A stretch of 64,000 bases of DNA. It comes from Rhizobium sp. NXC14. Its GTDB lineage: Bacteria > Pseudomonadota > Alphaproteobacteria > Rhizobiales > Rhizobiaceae. Every line of letters begins with the position of its first letter. The stretch's first letter is position 1. Shown piece after piece: positions 46,453 through 56,102 of the stretch. The stretch spans positions 3,351,001-3,415,000 of the forward strand of contig NZ_CP021030.1 of assembly GCF_002117485.1 (NCBI RefSeq), in the 5' to 3' direction. The notes below the pieces were generated by a model. That model saw nothing but the letters and a program-made list of their open reading frames with translations, ran no database searches and had not been told where the DNA came from. A program made the translations under genes and the position numbers.

Positions 46453-47433
46453 ATGCTGATCCTTGTCACCGGGGCTACGGGCAAGGTCGGGCGGCGCTTC
46501 ATAACTGAGCTGCTTGACGAGCCAAGATTTTCCAAAGCGCGCATCCGCGCGCTGTGTCACAATCGTGTGCTTGAAGAAACCGATCGTATCGAGGTCATCA
46601 AAGGCTCGATCGCCGACAGCGCCGTCGTGACAGCGGCGATGGCGGGTGTCACCCATGTCCTGCATCTCGCCACCTGCAAGGAAACGCCCGACGATGTGAT
46701 GGATGTTACCGTCAAGGGGCTGTTCTGGCTGCTCGAGACCTTTCGCCTAAGCCCGACGGCGCGGCAGTTCATCTTGATCGGCGGCGATGCCGGCGTCGGC
46801 CATTTCTTCTATCGTCACGACGGGCCGGTGACCGAAAAGACGCCGCATCGCGCCTATCCCGGCTGCTACGCGCTCTCCAAGGTGCTGGAAGAGGTGATGC
46901 TCGAGCAGTTCGCCATCCAGTATGGCATCAACAGCTGCTGCCTGCGGGCGCCCTGGATCATGGAGAAGGACGATTTCAAATATACGCTCTCCTTCGGCGA
47001 CGATGTCTTCGGCGGGCCGGACTGGAAGAGTCTGGTGCCGCCGGCCGATGCGGAACGTTATGCGCGCGACGGCACGGTGCCGCTGTTGCGCGATGCCGAC
47101 GGGCGGCCGCTGAAGCGCAATTTCGTCCATGTCGACGATCTCGTCTCGGCGATTCTGGCGGCGATCGACAATCCGCGCGCCGTGGGGCAGCTTTTCAACA
47201 TCGCGATGGATCGGCCGGTCGATTACGGCGAGGTCGCCGCTTGTCTCGCCCGCACGCGCGGGCTCGGCTCCATCGACATTCCGAGCGAATATTACTCGAA
47301 CTGGATGGACAACAGCAAGGCCAGATATCTGCTGGACTGGAAGCCGGTCTACGATCTGGAAAAGCTGATCAATTCGGCTTGGGACTACCAGCGTTCGAAG
47401 GAGGAGCCTCGGGTCGTCTGGTATCCAGGTTGA
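46453..47433 (+). CDS. NAD-dependent epimerase/dehydratase family protein
   Basis: 326 residues, extended short-chain dehydrogenase fold. LVTGATGKVGRRF binds NAD(P). HVLHLA, a Ser/Gly strand FILIGGDAG and YALSK (Y-x-x-x-K) form the active site. LRAPWIMEK and FVHVDDLVSAIL are typical of the class. GGGAGAGAG lies before the ATG. It is placed with a sugar binding protein, so it probably acts on the imported sugar or its derivative, for example as a sugar dehydrogenase or epimerase. Confidence 0.8.
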   Translation: MLILVTGATGKVGRRFITELLDEPRFSKARIRALCHNRVLEETDRIEVIKGSIADSAVVTAAMAGVTHVLHLATCKETPDDVMDVTVKGLFWLLETFRLSPTARQFILIGGDAGVGHFFYRHDGPVTEKTPHRAYPGCYALSKVLEEVMLEQFAIQYGINSCCLRAPWIMEKDDFKYTLSFGDDVFGGPDWKSLVPPADAERYARDGTVPLLRDADGRPLKRNFVHVDDLVSAILAAIDNPRAVGQLFNIAMDRPVDYGEVAACLARTRGLGSIDIPSEYYSNWMDNSKARYLLDWKPVYDLEKLINSAWDYQRSKEEPRVVWYPG

Positions 47434-47481
47434 TAACGCGGCGGGTGCAGAAGCGCCCGTCTTTTTCAATGGGAGGAAGCT

Positions 47482-48471
47482 ATGAGGAAGGCATTATTGC
47501 TTACAGCTGCAGTCCTGGCGTTGACGGCCGGTCAGGCCCTTGCCGCCAAGAAGCAGCTGGTCATTGTCGTCAAGGGCCTCGACAACCCGTTCTTTGAAGC
47601 GATCAACCAGGGTTGCCAGAAGTGGAACAAGGAAAACGCTTCGGCCGAATATGAATGCTTCTATACCGGCCCGGCATCGACCTCGGATGAAGCCGGCGAG
47701 GCGCAGATTGTCCAGGATATGCTCGGCAAGGCCGATACGGCGGCGATTGCCATATCGCCGTCGAACGCCAAGCTGATCGCCCAGACGCTGAAGACCGCCA
47801 ACCCGAGCGTGCCCGTCATGACCCTTGATGCCGATCTTGCGGCGGAAGATTCCGCGCTGCGCAAGACCTATCTCGGCACCGACAACTATCTGATGGGGGC
47901 GCGGATCGGCGAATACATCAAGAAGGCCAAGCCGAAGGGCGGCAAGATCTGCACCATCGAAGGCAATCCCGGCGCCGACAACATCCTGCGCCGCGCCCAG
48001 GGCATGCGTGACACGTTGAGCGGCAAGAAGGGACTCGACGCCCTTAAGGGTGAAGGTGGCTGGACCGAGGTGGCGGGCTGCCCGGTCTTTACCAATGACG
48101 ACGGCGCCAAGGGCGTGCAGGCGATGACCGACATCCTCGCCGCCAATCCCGACCTCGACGCCTTTGGTATCATGGGCGGCTGGCCGCTGTTCGGCGCTCC
48201 GCAGCCCTATCGCGACCTTTTCAAGCCGATGGCCGACAAGATCGCCAAGAACGAGTTCGTCATCGGCGCCGCCGACACCATCGGAGACGAAGTGGCGATC
48301 GCCAAGGAGGGCCTGGTAACCGCGCTCGTCGGCCAGCGGCCTTTCGAAATGGGCTACAAGGCGCCGACCGTGATGATGGACCTGATCTCGGGCAAGAAGG
48401 TCGATGATCCTGTCTTTACCGGACTGGACGAGTGCACCAAGGATACGGTCGACACCTGCATCCAGAAATGA
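47482..48471 (+). CDS. Sugar ABC transporter, periplasmic binding protein
   Basis: 329 residues with a Sec signal peptide ending ALAA. The Peripla_BP_4 fold begins KKQLVIVVKGLDNPFFEAI. GTDNYLMGARIGEYIKKA and GIMGGWPLFGAPQPY are visible. Cysteines near residue 45, 60 and at the C-terminus may form disulfides. GGGAGGAAG lies upstream. It follows the epimerase by 48 bases and must serve the divergent permease/ATPase pair. Confidence 0.85.
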   Translation: MRKALLLTAAVLALTAGQALAAKKQLVIVVKGLDNPFFEAINQGCQKWNKENASAEYECFYTGPASTSDEAGEAQIVQDMLGKADTAAIAISPSNAKLIAQTLKTANPSVPVMTLDADLAAEDSALRKTYLGTDNYLMGARIGEYIKKAKPKGGKICTIEGNPGADNILRRAQGMRDTLSGKKGLDALKGEGGWTEVAGCPVFTNDDGAKGVQAMTDILAANPDLDAFGIMGGWPLFGAPQPYRDLFKPMADKIAKNEFVIGAADTIGDEVAIAKEGLVTALVGQRPFEMGYKAPTVMMDLISGKKVDDPVFTGLDECTKDTVDTCIQK

Positions 48472-48513
48472 CGCCGCGTTCGGAGCGCCCATTCCGGTGG
48501 GCGCTCCCCTGGA

Positions 48514-49389
48514 CTACCTTTCGATCTCCGAAAAGATCCAGTCGGAAAAAGCACGCATGGCCGCCGAGACCGGCCGCGACTGCAGGCGCGTCAGCCAATA
48601 GCTTCCGAGCGAGATGGCGGTGGCGAAAGGCTGCACGATCGCGCCCGAGCAGAGGTGCCTTGAAAACATCGAGGGCGGGGCGAGCGCTACGCCAAGCCCC
48701 TGGAGGGCCGCCTCCATCATGCCAACGGAGGAATCGAAGACGATGCCGGCATTGACCTGGGCGGCCGGCGGCACGCCCGCGGCCTGAAACCAGGTGCTCC
48801 ACTCATCCGTGCGGTAGCTACGAAGCAGCGTCGCTCCGGCAAGGTCTGCCGGCGATCGGAGATCATCTGCCAGTTTCGGGGTGCAAAGAGGCGAAAGCGG
48901 CGCTTCGAACAGGCGCTGCGCCTCAGTGCCGTGCCATGAGCCGCTGCCGAAGCGGATGGCGAAATCGAGCCCTTCCGCCGCCGGATCGACGCGGTTGTTG
49001 TTGGTGGAAATGCGCAGATCGATGAAGGGATGCCGGCGCTGGAAGCCCGCAAGCCGCGGCAGGAGCCAGCCGACGGCGAAGGTTCCGACAACACCGAGGA
49101 ACATGAGTTCGCGCACCTGCCCGGCCTCGATCCTGTCGAGCGTCATCGCCATCTGGTCGAAGGAGGCTGTGACCGTCGGCAGCAGCGCTTCGCCTTCCGC
49201 GGTGATCTTCAAGCCGCGGGGAAGGCGCTGGAACAGCGCCACCCCCAACCGCTTCTCCAGGCCCTTGACCTGCTGGCTGACGGCCGCCTGGGTGACGCAG
49301 AGCTCGATTGCAGCGCGGGTGAAGCTCAGATGCCGCGCGGAGGCTTCGAAAGCCCTGAGGCCGTTCAGGGGAAGGAATTGCCGAACCAT
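48514..49389 (-). CDS. ampR: LysR-type regulator, AmpR-like
   Basis: 291 residues. FLPLNGLRAFEASARHLSFTRAA starts the winged HTH. The effector domain has VVGTFAVGWLLPRL, STNNNRVDPAAEGLDFAIRFG and SYRTDEWSTWFQAAG, which follow the known AmpR sequence almost position by position. LGSYWLTRLQSRP follows near the C-terminus. AmpR senses muropeptides and controls a divergent ampC; here a class C beta-lactamase gene is divergent 132 bases away. Confidence 0.87.
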   Translation of the reverse strand: MVRQFLPLNGLRAFEASARHLSFTRAAIELCVTQAAVSQQVKGLEKRLGVALFQRLPRGLKITAEGEALLPTVTASFDQMAMTLDRIEAGQVRELMFLGVVGTFAVGWLLPRLAGFQRRHPFIDLRISTNNNRVDPAAEGLDFAIRFGSGSWHGTEAQRLFEAPLSPLCTPKLADDLRSPADLAGATLLRSYRTDEWSTWFQAAGVPPAAQVNAGIVFDSSVGMMEAALQGLGVALAPPSMFSRHLCSGAIVQPFATAISLGSYWLTRLQSRPVSAAMRAFSDWIFSEIER

Positions 49390-49450
49390 GTGAGCCCTAG
49401 AAATTCTTGTGGCTGCTGCGAGATATCATCGTTTGTGGTCGTGAAACAGG

Positions 49451-49463
49451 GCAGCTAAATCCC
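49451..49463. promoter_or_regulatory. Candidate AmpR box between ampR and ampC
   Basis: GCAGCTAAATCCC resembles the CTGCTAAAT core of enterobacterial ampR-ampC operators. It lies midway in the divergent region, 59 bases before the ampC start. Similarity is short, so this is a suggestion. Confidence 0.3.
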
Positions 49464-49521
49464 CTCCCCGGCGCATTTTTGCGCTTGTATCAACCGCCCT
49501 GGCGATGTGGAGATGATTGAT

Positions 49522-50676
49522 ATGAAGAAAGTTGGGATAGGAATTTTATCGGCCGCTTTGATCTCGGCATGCACTTGCGCAAGCGGCTTTGCCGCCGATG
49601 CCGCGAAAGTGAGGGCGATCGCCGACGCCGCGATCAAGCCGGTGATGGAGAAAAACGCCATCCCGGGCATTGCCGTCGGCATCACCGTCGATGGAGAGCA
49701 GTACGTCTTCACTTATGGCGTAGAATCGAAGGAGACCGGCCGGCCGGTGGCGCCGACGACGCTGTTCGAACTCGGATCGATCAGCAAGACTTTCACTGCG
49801 ACGCTGGCATCTTACGCTGACGCGAAGGGCGCGTTTTCGCTTGACCGCAAGGTGAGCACATATCTGCCGGCGATGAAGGGCAAGCCGTTCGGCGATGTCG
49901 TGCTTATCAATCTCGCCACCCATGCCGCCGGCGGATTTCCGCTGCAGCTGCCCGATGACGTCAAGACCGAAAAGCAGCTGCTTTCCTATTTCGCCGCCTG
50001 GCAGCCCTCTTATGCGGCAGGGACGCAGAGAAGTTACGCCAATCCGAGCATCGGCATGCTCGGTTATATGACCGCGAAGGCCATGGGCGGCGATTTCGCC
50101 GCCCTTATGGAAGGCAAGCTGTTTGCCGCTCTCGGATTAGAGAGCACTTATATCAATGTGCCGAAATCGCGGATGGCCGATTATGCTCAAGGGTATAAGC
50201 GCAATGGCGAGCCGGCGCGGCTGACGCCGGCCCTGCTCTCCTCGGAAGCCTATGGCGTGAGATCGACGGCCGGCGACATGATCCGCTTCGTCGGCGCCAA
50301 TATGGGCCTGGTCAAGCTCGACGGAACACTGCAGCAAGCGATTACCAGTACCCATACCGGATATTTCAGCGTCGGGGCGATGACCCAGGATCTGATCTGG
50401 GAGCAATACGCCTATCCCGCCACCCTGGCGAGCCTGCTCGAAGGCAATTCGCCTGCGATGCTGAAGACCATTCCGGTTTCTGAACTGCGGCCGCCGATGA
50501 AGCCGCGTGACGACGTCTGGATCAACAAGACCGGCTCGACCAACGGGTTCGGCGCCTATGTCGCCTTCATTCCGCAGGAGCGCCTTGGAATCGCAATTCT
50601 GGCCAATAAAAACTATCCGAACGAGGATCGGATTGCCGCAGCCTATCGGATATTGACCGCACTTACGGCCGAGTGA
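49522..50676 (+). CDS. ampC: Class C beta-lactamase
   Basis: 384 residues from the ATG at 49522 (GGAG 9 bases upstream). The signal peptide ends GFAADA. GSISKTF holds the catalytic Ser-x-x-Lys near residue 89, RSYANPS the Tyr-Ala-Asn motif near 172, and NKTGSTNGFG the Lys-Thr-Gly near 335. Length and motif spacing match AmpC cephalosporinases. Periplasmic; it hydrolyses beta-lactams. Induction by AmpR is expected from the layout. Confidence 0.9.
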   Translation: MKKVGIGILSAALISACTCASGFAADAAKVRAIADAAIKPVMEKNAIPGIAVGITVDGEQYVFTYGVESKETGRPVAPTTLFELGSISKTFTATLASYADAKGAFSLDRKVSTYLPAMKGKPFGDVVLINLATHAAGGFPLQLPDDVKTEKQLLSYFAAWQPSYAAGTQRSYANPSIGMLGYMTAKAMGGDFAALMEGKLFAALGLESTYINVPKSRMADYAQGYKRNGEPARLTPALLSSEAYGVRSTAGDMIRFVGANMGLVKLDGTLQQAITSTHTGYFSVGAMTQDLIWEQYAYPATLASLLEGNSPAMLKTIPVSELRPPMKPRDDVWINKTGSTNGFGAYVAFIPQERLGIAILANKNYPNEDRIAAAYRILTALTAE

Positions 50677-51046
50677 TCGGAAATGGGCGCAGTCGGCGTG
50701 ACGGACCCAAAGCGGCTGTTCACCCGTCGGACCTTGAAGCACACGGAGGGCAACGCTCTGAATCAGCGTGCTCGTCTCGCGTCGGACTTTAGCCCGATGC
50801 GCGACCGCACCCTTGTGATAGACCCTTGGCGGCCGGACATGCTGTGGCCGAGCCGGCTGCGGCGTATGTCCAACGACCGCAATCTCGCCCCCAGCACACA
50901 GGGCGCTGCTACCACCGGGAGTAATGCAAATTAATAATTAAGATTAATGCGCGAGTATTTCCTAGAATTTCTCTAAGCAATTGCCAGTCCTCATAGAGAA
51001 TGCTAATAAACAACTACCTTTCTTGAAGTCATCAGGGGCAATGCAA
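50677..51046. other. Intergenic region of 370 bases before the UDP-sugar gene
   Basis: No credible gene. An AT-rich block at 50928-50948 contains TTAATAATTAAGATTAAT, unusual against the GC-rich background. It could be a promoter or H-NS/MucR-type binding region for the polysaccharide locus. Confidence 0.4.
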
Positions 51047-52027
51047 ATGAAAACTGTATTGATTTCGGGCGGAGCTGGTTTCATCGGATCGCATCTGTGC
51101 GATCGACTTCTGCTTCGGACTGACGTTCAGAAACTCGTTGTTGTCGACAATCTTTGGACCGGACTTTTCGAAAATATCGAACACATCAAAGACCCGCGTT
51201 TCCACTTCGTGAAATCGGATGTCGAAAACCTGCAGACCTCCGATAAATTCGACGAAATCTACCATCTCGCCTCTCCCGCATCGCCGCCCTGGTATATGAA
51301 GGAGCCGAAGCGGACGATTTCCGCCAATCTTCTCGGGGCAATGCGGCTTCTCGATCTCCTGAAAAAGGGGGGTCGTTTCGGCTTTACCTCGTCGTCCGAA
51401 GTCTATGGCGATCCGCTCGTCTCGCCGCAGCCGGAATCCTACAAGGGCCAGGTCGACTGTACCGGCCCACGCTCGTCCTACGACGAGAGCAAGCGCTGCA
51501 CGGAATCGCTGCTGTTCGAGATGCAGCGCACCCAGGGGCTCGACGTCAAGGTCATCCGTCCCTTCAACATTTATGGCCCGAGAACCCGCGCCGACGATGG
51601 GCGGGCGGTCTCCAACTTCATCACCCAGGCGCTTTCTGGCCGCCCGATCACGGTGTTCGGCGACGGTCTGCAATCCCGCAGCTGGGGCTATGTCGACGAT
51701 ATTGTCGACGGTTTCGCCCGCTATTTCTGGATAAACCAAACCGACTATAAGGGGCCACTGAATATCGGCAACGATCGCGAGATTTCGGTTCTCGAGGTCG
51801 CGCAATATGTCTCCCGCCTCGTCGGCGGCGCGCCCATCGTGTTCGAGCCGTCACCCCCGCAGGATCCCACCAACCGGCGGCCGGACCTCAGCAATGCGAA
51901 CTACGTCATGCCCGAGTGGTCGTGTAAGATCAGTTACGAGCAAGGCGTGGCCCGGACGCTCGAATGGTTCAGGGAAAAAATGAAGGCTGAGAAGCAATCA
52001 TCACGGCTGCGCAGCGCGCATCGTTGA
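51047..52027 (+). CDS. NAD-dependent sugar epimerase, UDP-glucuronate decarboxylase-like
   Basis: 326 residues from the ATG at 51047 (AGGGG 8 bases upstream). The NAD motif is SGGAGFIGSHLCD. IYHLASPASPPWY, TSSSEVYGDP and the long insert PQPESYKGQVDCTGPRSSYDESKR with Y-x-x-x-K are the hallmark of UDP-xylose synthases and close relatives. It would supply UDP-xylose or a related nucleotide sugar for the polysaccharide locus that follows. A dTDP-glucose dehydratase is less likely because of the S-P-A-S-P-P motif. Confidence 0.8.
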   Translation: MKTVLISGGAGFIGSHLCDRLLLRTDVQKLVVVDNLWTGLFENIEHIKDPRFHFVKSDVENLQTSDKFDEIYHLASPASPPWYMKEPKRTISANLLGAMRLLDLLKKGGRFGFTSSSEVYGDPLVSPQPESYKGQVDCTGPRSSYDESKRCTESLLFEMQRTQGLDVKVIRPFNIYGPRTRADDGRAVSNFITQALSGRPITVFGDGLQSRSWGYVDDIVDGFARYFWINQTDYKGPLNIGNDREISVLEVAQYVSRLVGGAPIVFEPSPPQDPTNRRPDLSNANYVMPEWSCKISYEQGVARTLEWFREKMKAEKQSSRLRSAHR

Positions 52028-52256
52028 TGCTGACGGCTTCGGGCGGCTCGCGGCCTTTCGGACGCGCGAAGGGCGCCGATATTCTGAACCCGCGCATCGT
52101 GCTTTTCGAAGATCGATCTCGATTTAGGCTCGATGCGCACGGCTCAAGGGTTCGATCGAGAGTGTATTGATGCGGGTACCAATTCCGTCTGATCTCAAGA
52201 ATATGAATTTTCCCGTACCCATTCACTATCTCGCCTCGGCTGCAGCAGTCCGGCCG

Positions 52257-53624
52257 CTACGATTTACTCGTATTTCCATCGAGTGCTGAACGCAATTTCG
52301 CCTGCATCCACTGGAGGTGCTGCTCGAATGTATGCGCGCGGAAACTGGGGTTATTGAGGAAGTTCAATGTTAAGTCCGACAAACGCGTAGGGACGTTGTT
52401 CGGCAGAGCCTGCCATTCGGCAAGCGCCACAGGAAGATATCCACGTATTGCCTGACGGCTCAGCCACGGACGGAGGTGCCGTGCGTCCCACGGTTCGGCA
52501 CCGATCTGGTGACACATGTCGCCGACCAGTTTCGTCCCATTCACGATACGAGCAGCAAGAGGTCGACGTTCCGCCAGCATAGCTTCGGCTGCCTCAAGGC
52601 CTTGGTCCAGATTGATCTCGAGCACCTCGATTTCGTCGGCCGAAGCAGTCGGATCCGGCGGAAGCCGCCAATCCTCACCCAACACTTCGGCGGCGCCGCG
52701 AAGATAATGATATCCATTGAGCTGCCGCTCTACCTTCTCATAAAGCCTACGAAGGCCAGCCTTTTCCAACGTTTGGAGGACGCGTGGGCCAGCCTTGACG
52801 AGGGGGTCAAGGACAGAACCGGCTCGGGTGGCGATGATCCTTCGCAGACGCTTCTTCCACCCCTTTCTTCCGGCAAACCGATGGATCTCGAGCAGCCGCT
52901 GTATGTCGGGGTGCTTGCGAGCGATCAAGGCATCGGAGCGTCCCTCCTGATGCCTGCGCACCATCTTTCCGGTGAGTGTCATCGTCTGATGTTCGAGATG
53001 ATAGCCGAATGCGTCGGGAGCAAAACGAATTGGAACTCCCTTTTTGATCACACGTAGACCAAATTCGAAGTCTTCTCGTGCACGGGCGAATTGAGGATCG
53101 AGCCCGCCCATAGCGTGAAATAGTTCCGCATCCAGCGACAGGTTTCCTGTCAGCACATCGGTAAAAGCGAACCGATGTCCAGGGAGGGAGACGCGCTCGA
53201 AGTGCCTCGTCCACCATTCGCGGGCGCTGAGGCGGAAGCGGTCCGTCGCAACGTGCGGAAGTGGCGGATAGGGGCCCATCACCACGCCCCCGGGGTGGCG
53301 CTGATGTTCAGCGACATGCGCCGCCACGAAATTGGCCCCCGGCTCGATGTCGTCGTCAAGGAAGATCAATAAACGGCCGCTCGCGACCTGCGACCCCGCA
53401 TTACGGGCGAGTGCCGGACCGACGCCCGGCAACGACAGGGTTCGAAGGGGAACGCGGGTACGAAGCGACGCAAGCATTGTCGACGTGTCGTCCTCACACC
53501 CGTCAGCCACAACCAGGATTTCGAATGCGGGTGTCCCATCGCGCTGAGCGTCGAGCTTTCCCAGAAGCGACTTCAGCATGGCGGCTCGATTATGCGTTGG
53601 TATGATAACGCTGATGTCAACCAT
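52257..53624 (-). CDS. GT2-family glycosyltransferase
   Basis: 455 residues. The GT-A domain begins ISVIIPTHNRAAML with nucleotide-binding VVADGCEDD. DDDIEPGANF is the metal-binding Asp cluster. LTGNLSLDAELFHAMGGLDPQF and REDFEFGLRV are acceptor-side motifs. A 200-residue helical C-terminal part is unassigned. It is the last gene of the minus-strand wzm operon, overlapping the previous gene by 8 bases. Probably adds a sugar to a surface glycan in the cytoplasm. Confidence 0.85.
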   Translation of the reverse strand: MVDISVIIPTHNRAAMLKSLLGKLDAQRDGTPAFEILVVADGCEDDTSTMLASLRTRVPLRTLSLPGVGPALARNAGSQVASGRLLIFLDDDIEPGANFVAAHVAEHQRHPGGVVMGPYPPLPHVATDRFRLSAREWWTRHFERVSLPGHRFAFTDVLTGNLSLDAELFHAMGGLDPQFARAREDFEFGLRVIKKGVPIRFAPDAFGYHLEHQTMTLTGKMVRRHQEGRSDALIARKHPDIQRLLEIHRFAGRKGWKKRLRRIIATRAGSVLDPLVKAGPRVLQTLEKAGLRRLYEKVERQLNGYHYLRGAAEVLGEDWRLPPDPTASADEIEVLEINLDQGLEAAEAMLAERRPLAARIVNGTKLVGDMCHQIGAEPWDARHLRPWLSRQAIRGYLPVALAEWQALPNNVPTRLSDLTLNFLNNPSFRAHTFEQHLQWMQAKLRSALDGNTSKS

Positions 53625-54801
53625 TCTTATGCTCTGCCTTCGCTGCTCGCGCCCGCGCGCGCAGATAACGGACCGGGCCGCTCGCAGCCCCTCTGAACTG
53701 GGTTAAGGCGTCGTTGTAGGGCAGGCTGAATTGGTGTGTCTGTCGACGTTGAAAAACTCGCCGAAGAAGCCTGACGTAGGAACGAACCATGCGAGGGAGC
53801 GCACGCGGGTTCCCCTCGAACACGAGGGCCTTCGTCAAGATGGCGAACGATGCAGCCTCGTAGCCATACATCTGCTGCTGCAGTTCCTCGCTTGAGCGAC
53901 GATGGCGGTGCCAGTTCAGAGCCTCGGGATCGTAGATGATCCGATAACCGGCTTCGAGTACACGCCGGAACATGTCCGTGTCGCCGCCCGCCAGGCTGAG
54001 GGTTCCAGCGTCGAGGGCCTCGTCGAACCACCCTACCGCGTCAACGATGGTTCGGCGCAATGCCATATTGACACCGGCACCCGCATGCCATCCGGTGAAT
54101 GGGTCCAGGTTGTGGGCGTCGTAGACCTGACGCCTGAAGCCACGGCAAAAACCGCCAAAATGTTGAAAGGCGATCTGCGAGTCCGTTTCCAGCTCTGCCG
54201 CCATAGTGAGGCCGGTTACGGCCAGTACCAGGGGGTCCTCAAAATTGCGAAGCAAGGTTCTAAGCCATAGCGGGTCGGGGACGGCATCGTCGTCGATGAA
54301 CGCTACGACGTCTGCTTCTGCGTTGCGAAGGGCAGTGTTGCGCGCGACGTCAAGACCAGGGCGCGGTTCGCGCAGATATCTCACAGTGTTGAAGCGGCTG
54401 ACTAAATCTCGCGTGGCGTCGTTCAATGGGGCATTGTCGACGACGAGGATATCGGCCTTATCGGGCATAGCCAATAGCCCGATGAGGCAGCGCTCCAGAT
54501 CTTCGGTACGATCGCGCGTGCAGATCACGACGGAAGCTTTCGGTAGCTGACTTGGACTCGGCGACGGGTCAGGAAGGGCCAGCCAATGCCTTAACCAAGC
54601 CTCGAACACCGACGAACCGGCCGCAGACAGAATCCGGTCCTTGATTGGCGTCTTCCCGCCATCGGTGTCGAAGGCGATCACAGCTTGGCCGCACGGACGA
54701 CCGGCGACCCTGATCAGCACAAGTGCACCCTGATAGTCACCCGTCGGTTCAAAATCCGGCGGAAAGTCGAGAATGTCGATGTCTCGAACGGCAAGGCGCA
54801 T
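53617..54801 (-). CDS. GT2-family glycosyltransferase
   Basis: 394 residues from the ATG at 54801, which overlaps the wzt stop (TGATG). About 125 N-terminal residues are a separate unassigned module. The GT-A domain begins ASVVICTRDRTEDLERCL, with VVDNAPLND, AFIDDDAVPD and GWHAGAGVNMALRRTIV, then GGDTDMFRRVLE. Downstream is a helical tail. Part of the coupled wzm-wzt-GT2-GT2 operon. Confidence 0.85.
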   Translation of the reverse strand: MRLAVRDIDILDFPPDFEPTGDYQGALVLIRVAGRPCGQAVIAFDTDGGKTPIKDRILSAAGSSVFEAWLRHWLALPDPSPSPSQLPKASVVICTRDRTEDLERCLIGLLAMPDKADILVVDNAPLNDATRDLVSRFNTVRYLREPRPGLDVARNTALRNAEADVVAFIDDDAVPDPLWLRTLLRNFEDPLVLAVTGLTMAAELETDSQIAFQHFGGFCRGFRRQVYDAHNLDPFTGWHAGAGVNMALRRTIVDAVGWFDEALDAGTLSLAGGDTDMFRRVLEAGYRIIYDPEALNWHRHRRSSEELQQQMYGYEAASFAILTKALVFEGNPRALPRMVRSYVRLLRRVFQRRQTHQFSLPYNDALTQFRGAASGPVRYLRARARAAKAEHKNG

Positions 54802-56102
54802 CAGGAGTTCGGATCCGATCTGGGCTGACCCAATGAGCCGTGGCCCGACGAGGCCGCGGCGGGGCGCGACTGCACCTGCTGCCACAGTGTCGGAGGGTTC
54901 AGCATACCCTTTCTTGGGCCGGGTCCGGTCACGGCGAGCGGATAGACTTCGGCATGATAATCGTAAACCTGCTGCCAATCTGCCGAAAAAAGGCCCACCG
55001 TAACGCGATAGTCGCCTGGAGCCAGGTCGATTCGATTGAGTGTTGTTTCGATGCGCACCGTGTCCGAGTCTACGACAGGGGCGAATTCGGCCAACTTGCT
55101 GTCGATCTCGAAGCAGCACGTATCGTCCGCAGCGTAGACGCCGATGACGATAATGGCATTGCGATCTCTGGTGGCACCGACATAGGTAAGTGAAATCGAC
55201 AGCCGGTCGCCCGCAGCGATGGTGCTTGTCGGGATGCTCTGCTCGTTCAGCAACGCTACGGCTGTGATCTGGAGTTCGCCATTGCCGAACCGGCTGACCT
55301 GCGGCACCAGTTCAACGTGCAATTTTGTAACGGCGAACTGTTCGTGCTGGACGCTAGCGACCTTCGCCTCGACCGCCGAGGTATAAAGCGGCAGCATTTC
55401 GTCGATTGGCCCGTAGCCCACAACGCGGCCGGCTCTCAGGAATAGCACGTGATCGCAGATGTCTCTTATCTGCGAGACGTCGTGTGACACGAAGAAAATA
55501 GTGGCGCCGCCATTCAGTATCTCCTTCACTCTTGCAATGCACTTCTGCTGGAAGGCTTGGTCCCCCACGGCGAGGGCCTCGTCGATAAGCAAGACGTCCG
55601 GGCGCACATGGACTGCGACGGCGAATGCCAGGCGCATGCGCATTCCGGTGCTGTAACTACGAACCGGATTATCAACCGCCGCCTCCAACTCGGCAAAGGC
55701 TACAATCTCGTCAAACCGCTCGGCAACCTCGGTCCGCCGCATTCCCGCGATAACCCCCAGCAGAAAGATGTTCTCGCGCCCAGTCAAATCGTCGGTCAGG
55801 CCCGCCCCGATGTCGAGCAAGGCGCCAATTCGACCCACCACCTTGATCTGCCCTTCGTCGGGACGACCAACGCCGCCGATCAGACGCAGCAAAGTGGACT
55901 TGCCGGCCCCGTTTAGGCCCACCACGCCGACAGCTTGCCCTGGCGTAACCGCAAAGCTGATGTGGCGCAGGCCCCAAAAGCTTTTCGACTGTACCACGGA
56001 CCGCCCGGACAAAAGGTAACCCTTCAAGGTGGTGGAGCGCGCCCCCCCTTGCGCGCGGTAGCGCTTGCCGACGTCGTGGACGATGATGGCGCCTTGCCTC
56101 AT
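54801..56102 (-). CDS. wzt: ABC-type polysaccharide exporter ATPase, Wzt-like with C-terminal glycan-recognition domain
   Basis: 433 residues from the ATG at 56102, overlapping the permease stop by four bases. The N-terminal part is HDVGKRYRAQ. Walker A is GLNGAGKST, signature YSTGMRMRLAFAVA and Walker B VLLIDEALAVGD, as in O-antigen/teichoic exporters. Residues about 270-410 form a beta-rich Wzt_C-type domain (FGNGELQITAVALLN) that would recognise the glycan terminus. It pairs with the Wzm-like permease to export polysaccharide across the inner membrane. Confidence 0.87.
   Translation of the reverse strand: MRQGAIIVHDVGKRYRAQGGARSTTLKGYLLSGRSVVQSKSFWGLRHISFAVTPGQAVGVVGLNGAGKSTLLRLIGGVGRPDEGQIKVVGRIGALLDIGAGLTDDLTGRENIFLLGVIAGMRRTEVAERFDEIVAFAELEAAVDNPVRSYSTGMRMRLAFAVAVHVRPDVLLIDEALAVGDQAFQQKCIARVKEILNGGATIFFVSHDVSQIRDICDHVLFLRAGRVVGYGPIDEMLPLYTSAVEAKVASVQHEQFAVTKLHVELVPQVSRFGNGELQITAVALLNEQSIPTSTIAAGDRLSISLTYVGATRDRNAIIVIGVYAADDTCCFEIDSKLAEFAPVVDSDTVRIETTLNRIDLAPGDYRVTVGLFSADWQQVYDYHAEVYPLAVTGPGPRKGMLNPPTLWQQVQSRPAAASSGHGSLGQPRSDPNS

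Noticed and set aside
50683..50934. 83-residue protein after ampC
   Set aside because: No ribosome-binding site, low-complexity Arg/Thr/Ser composition and no recognisable motif.
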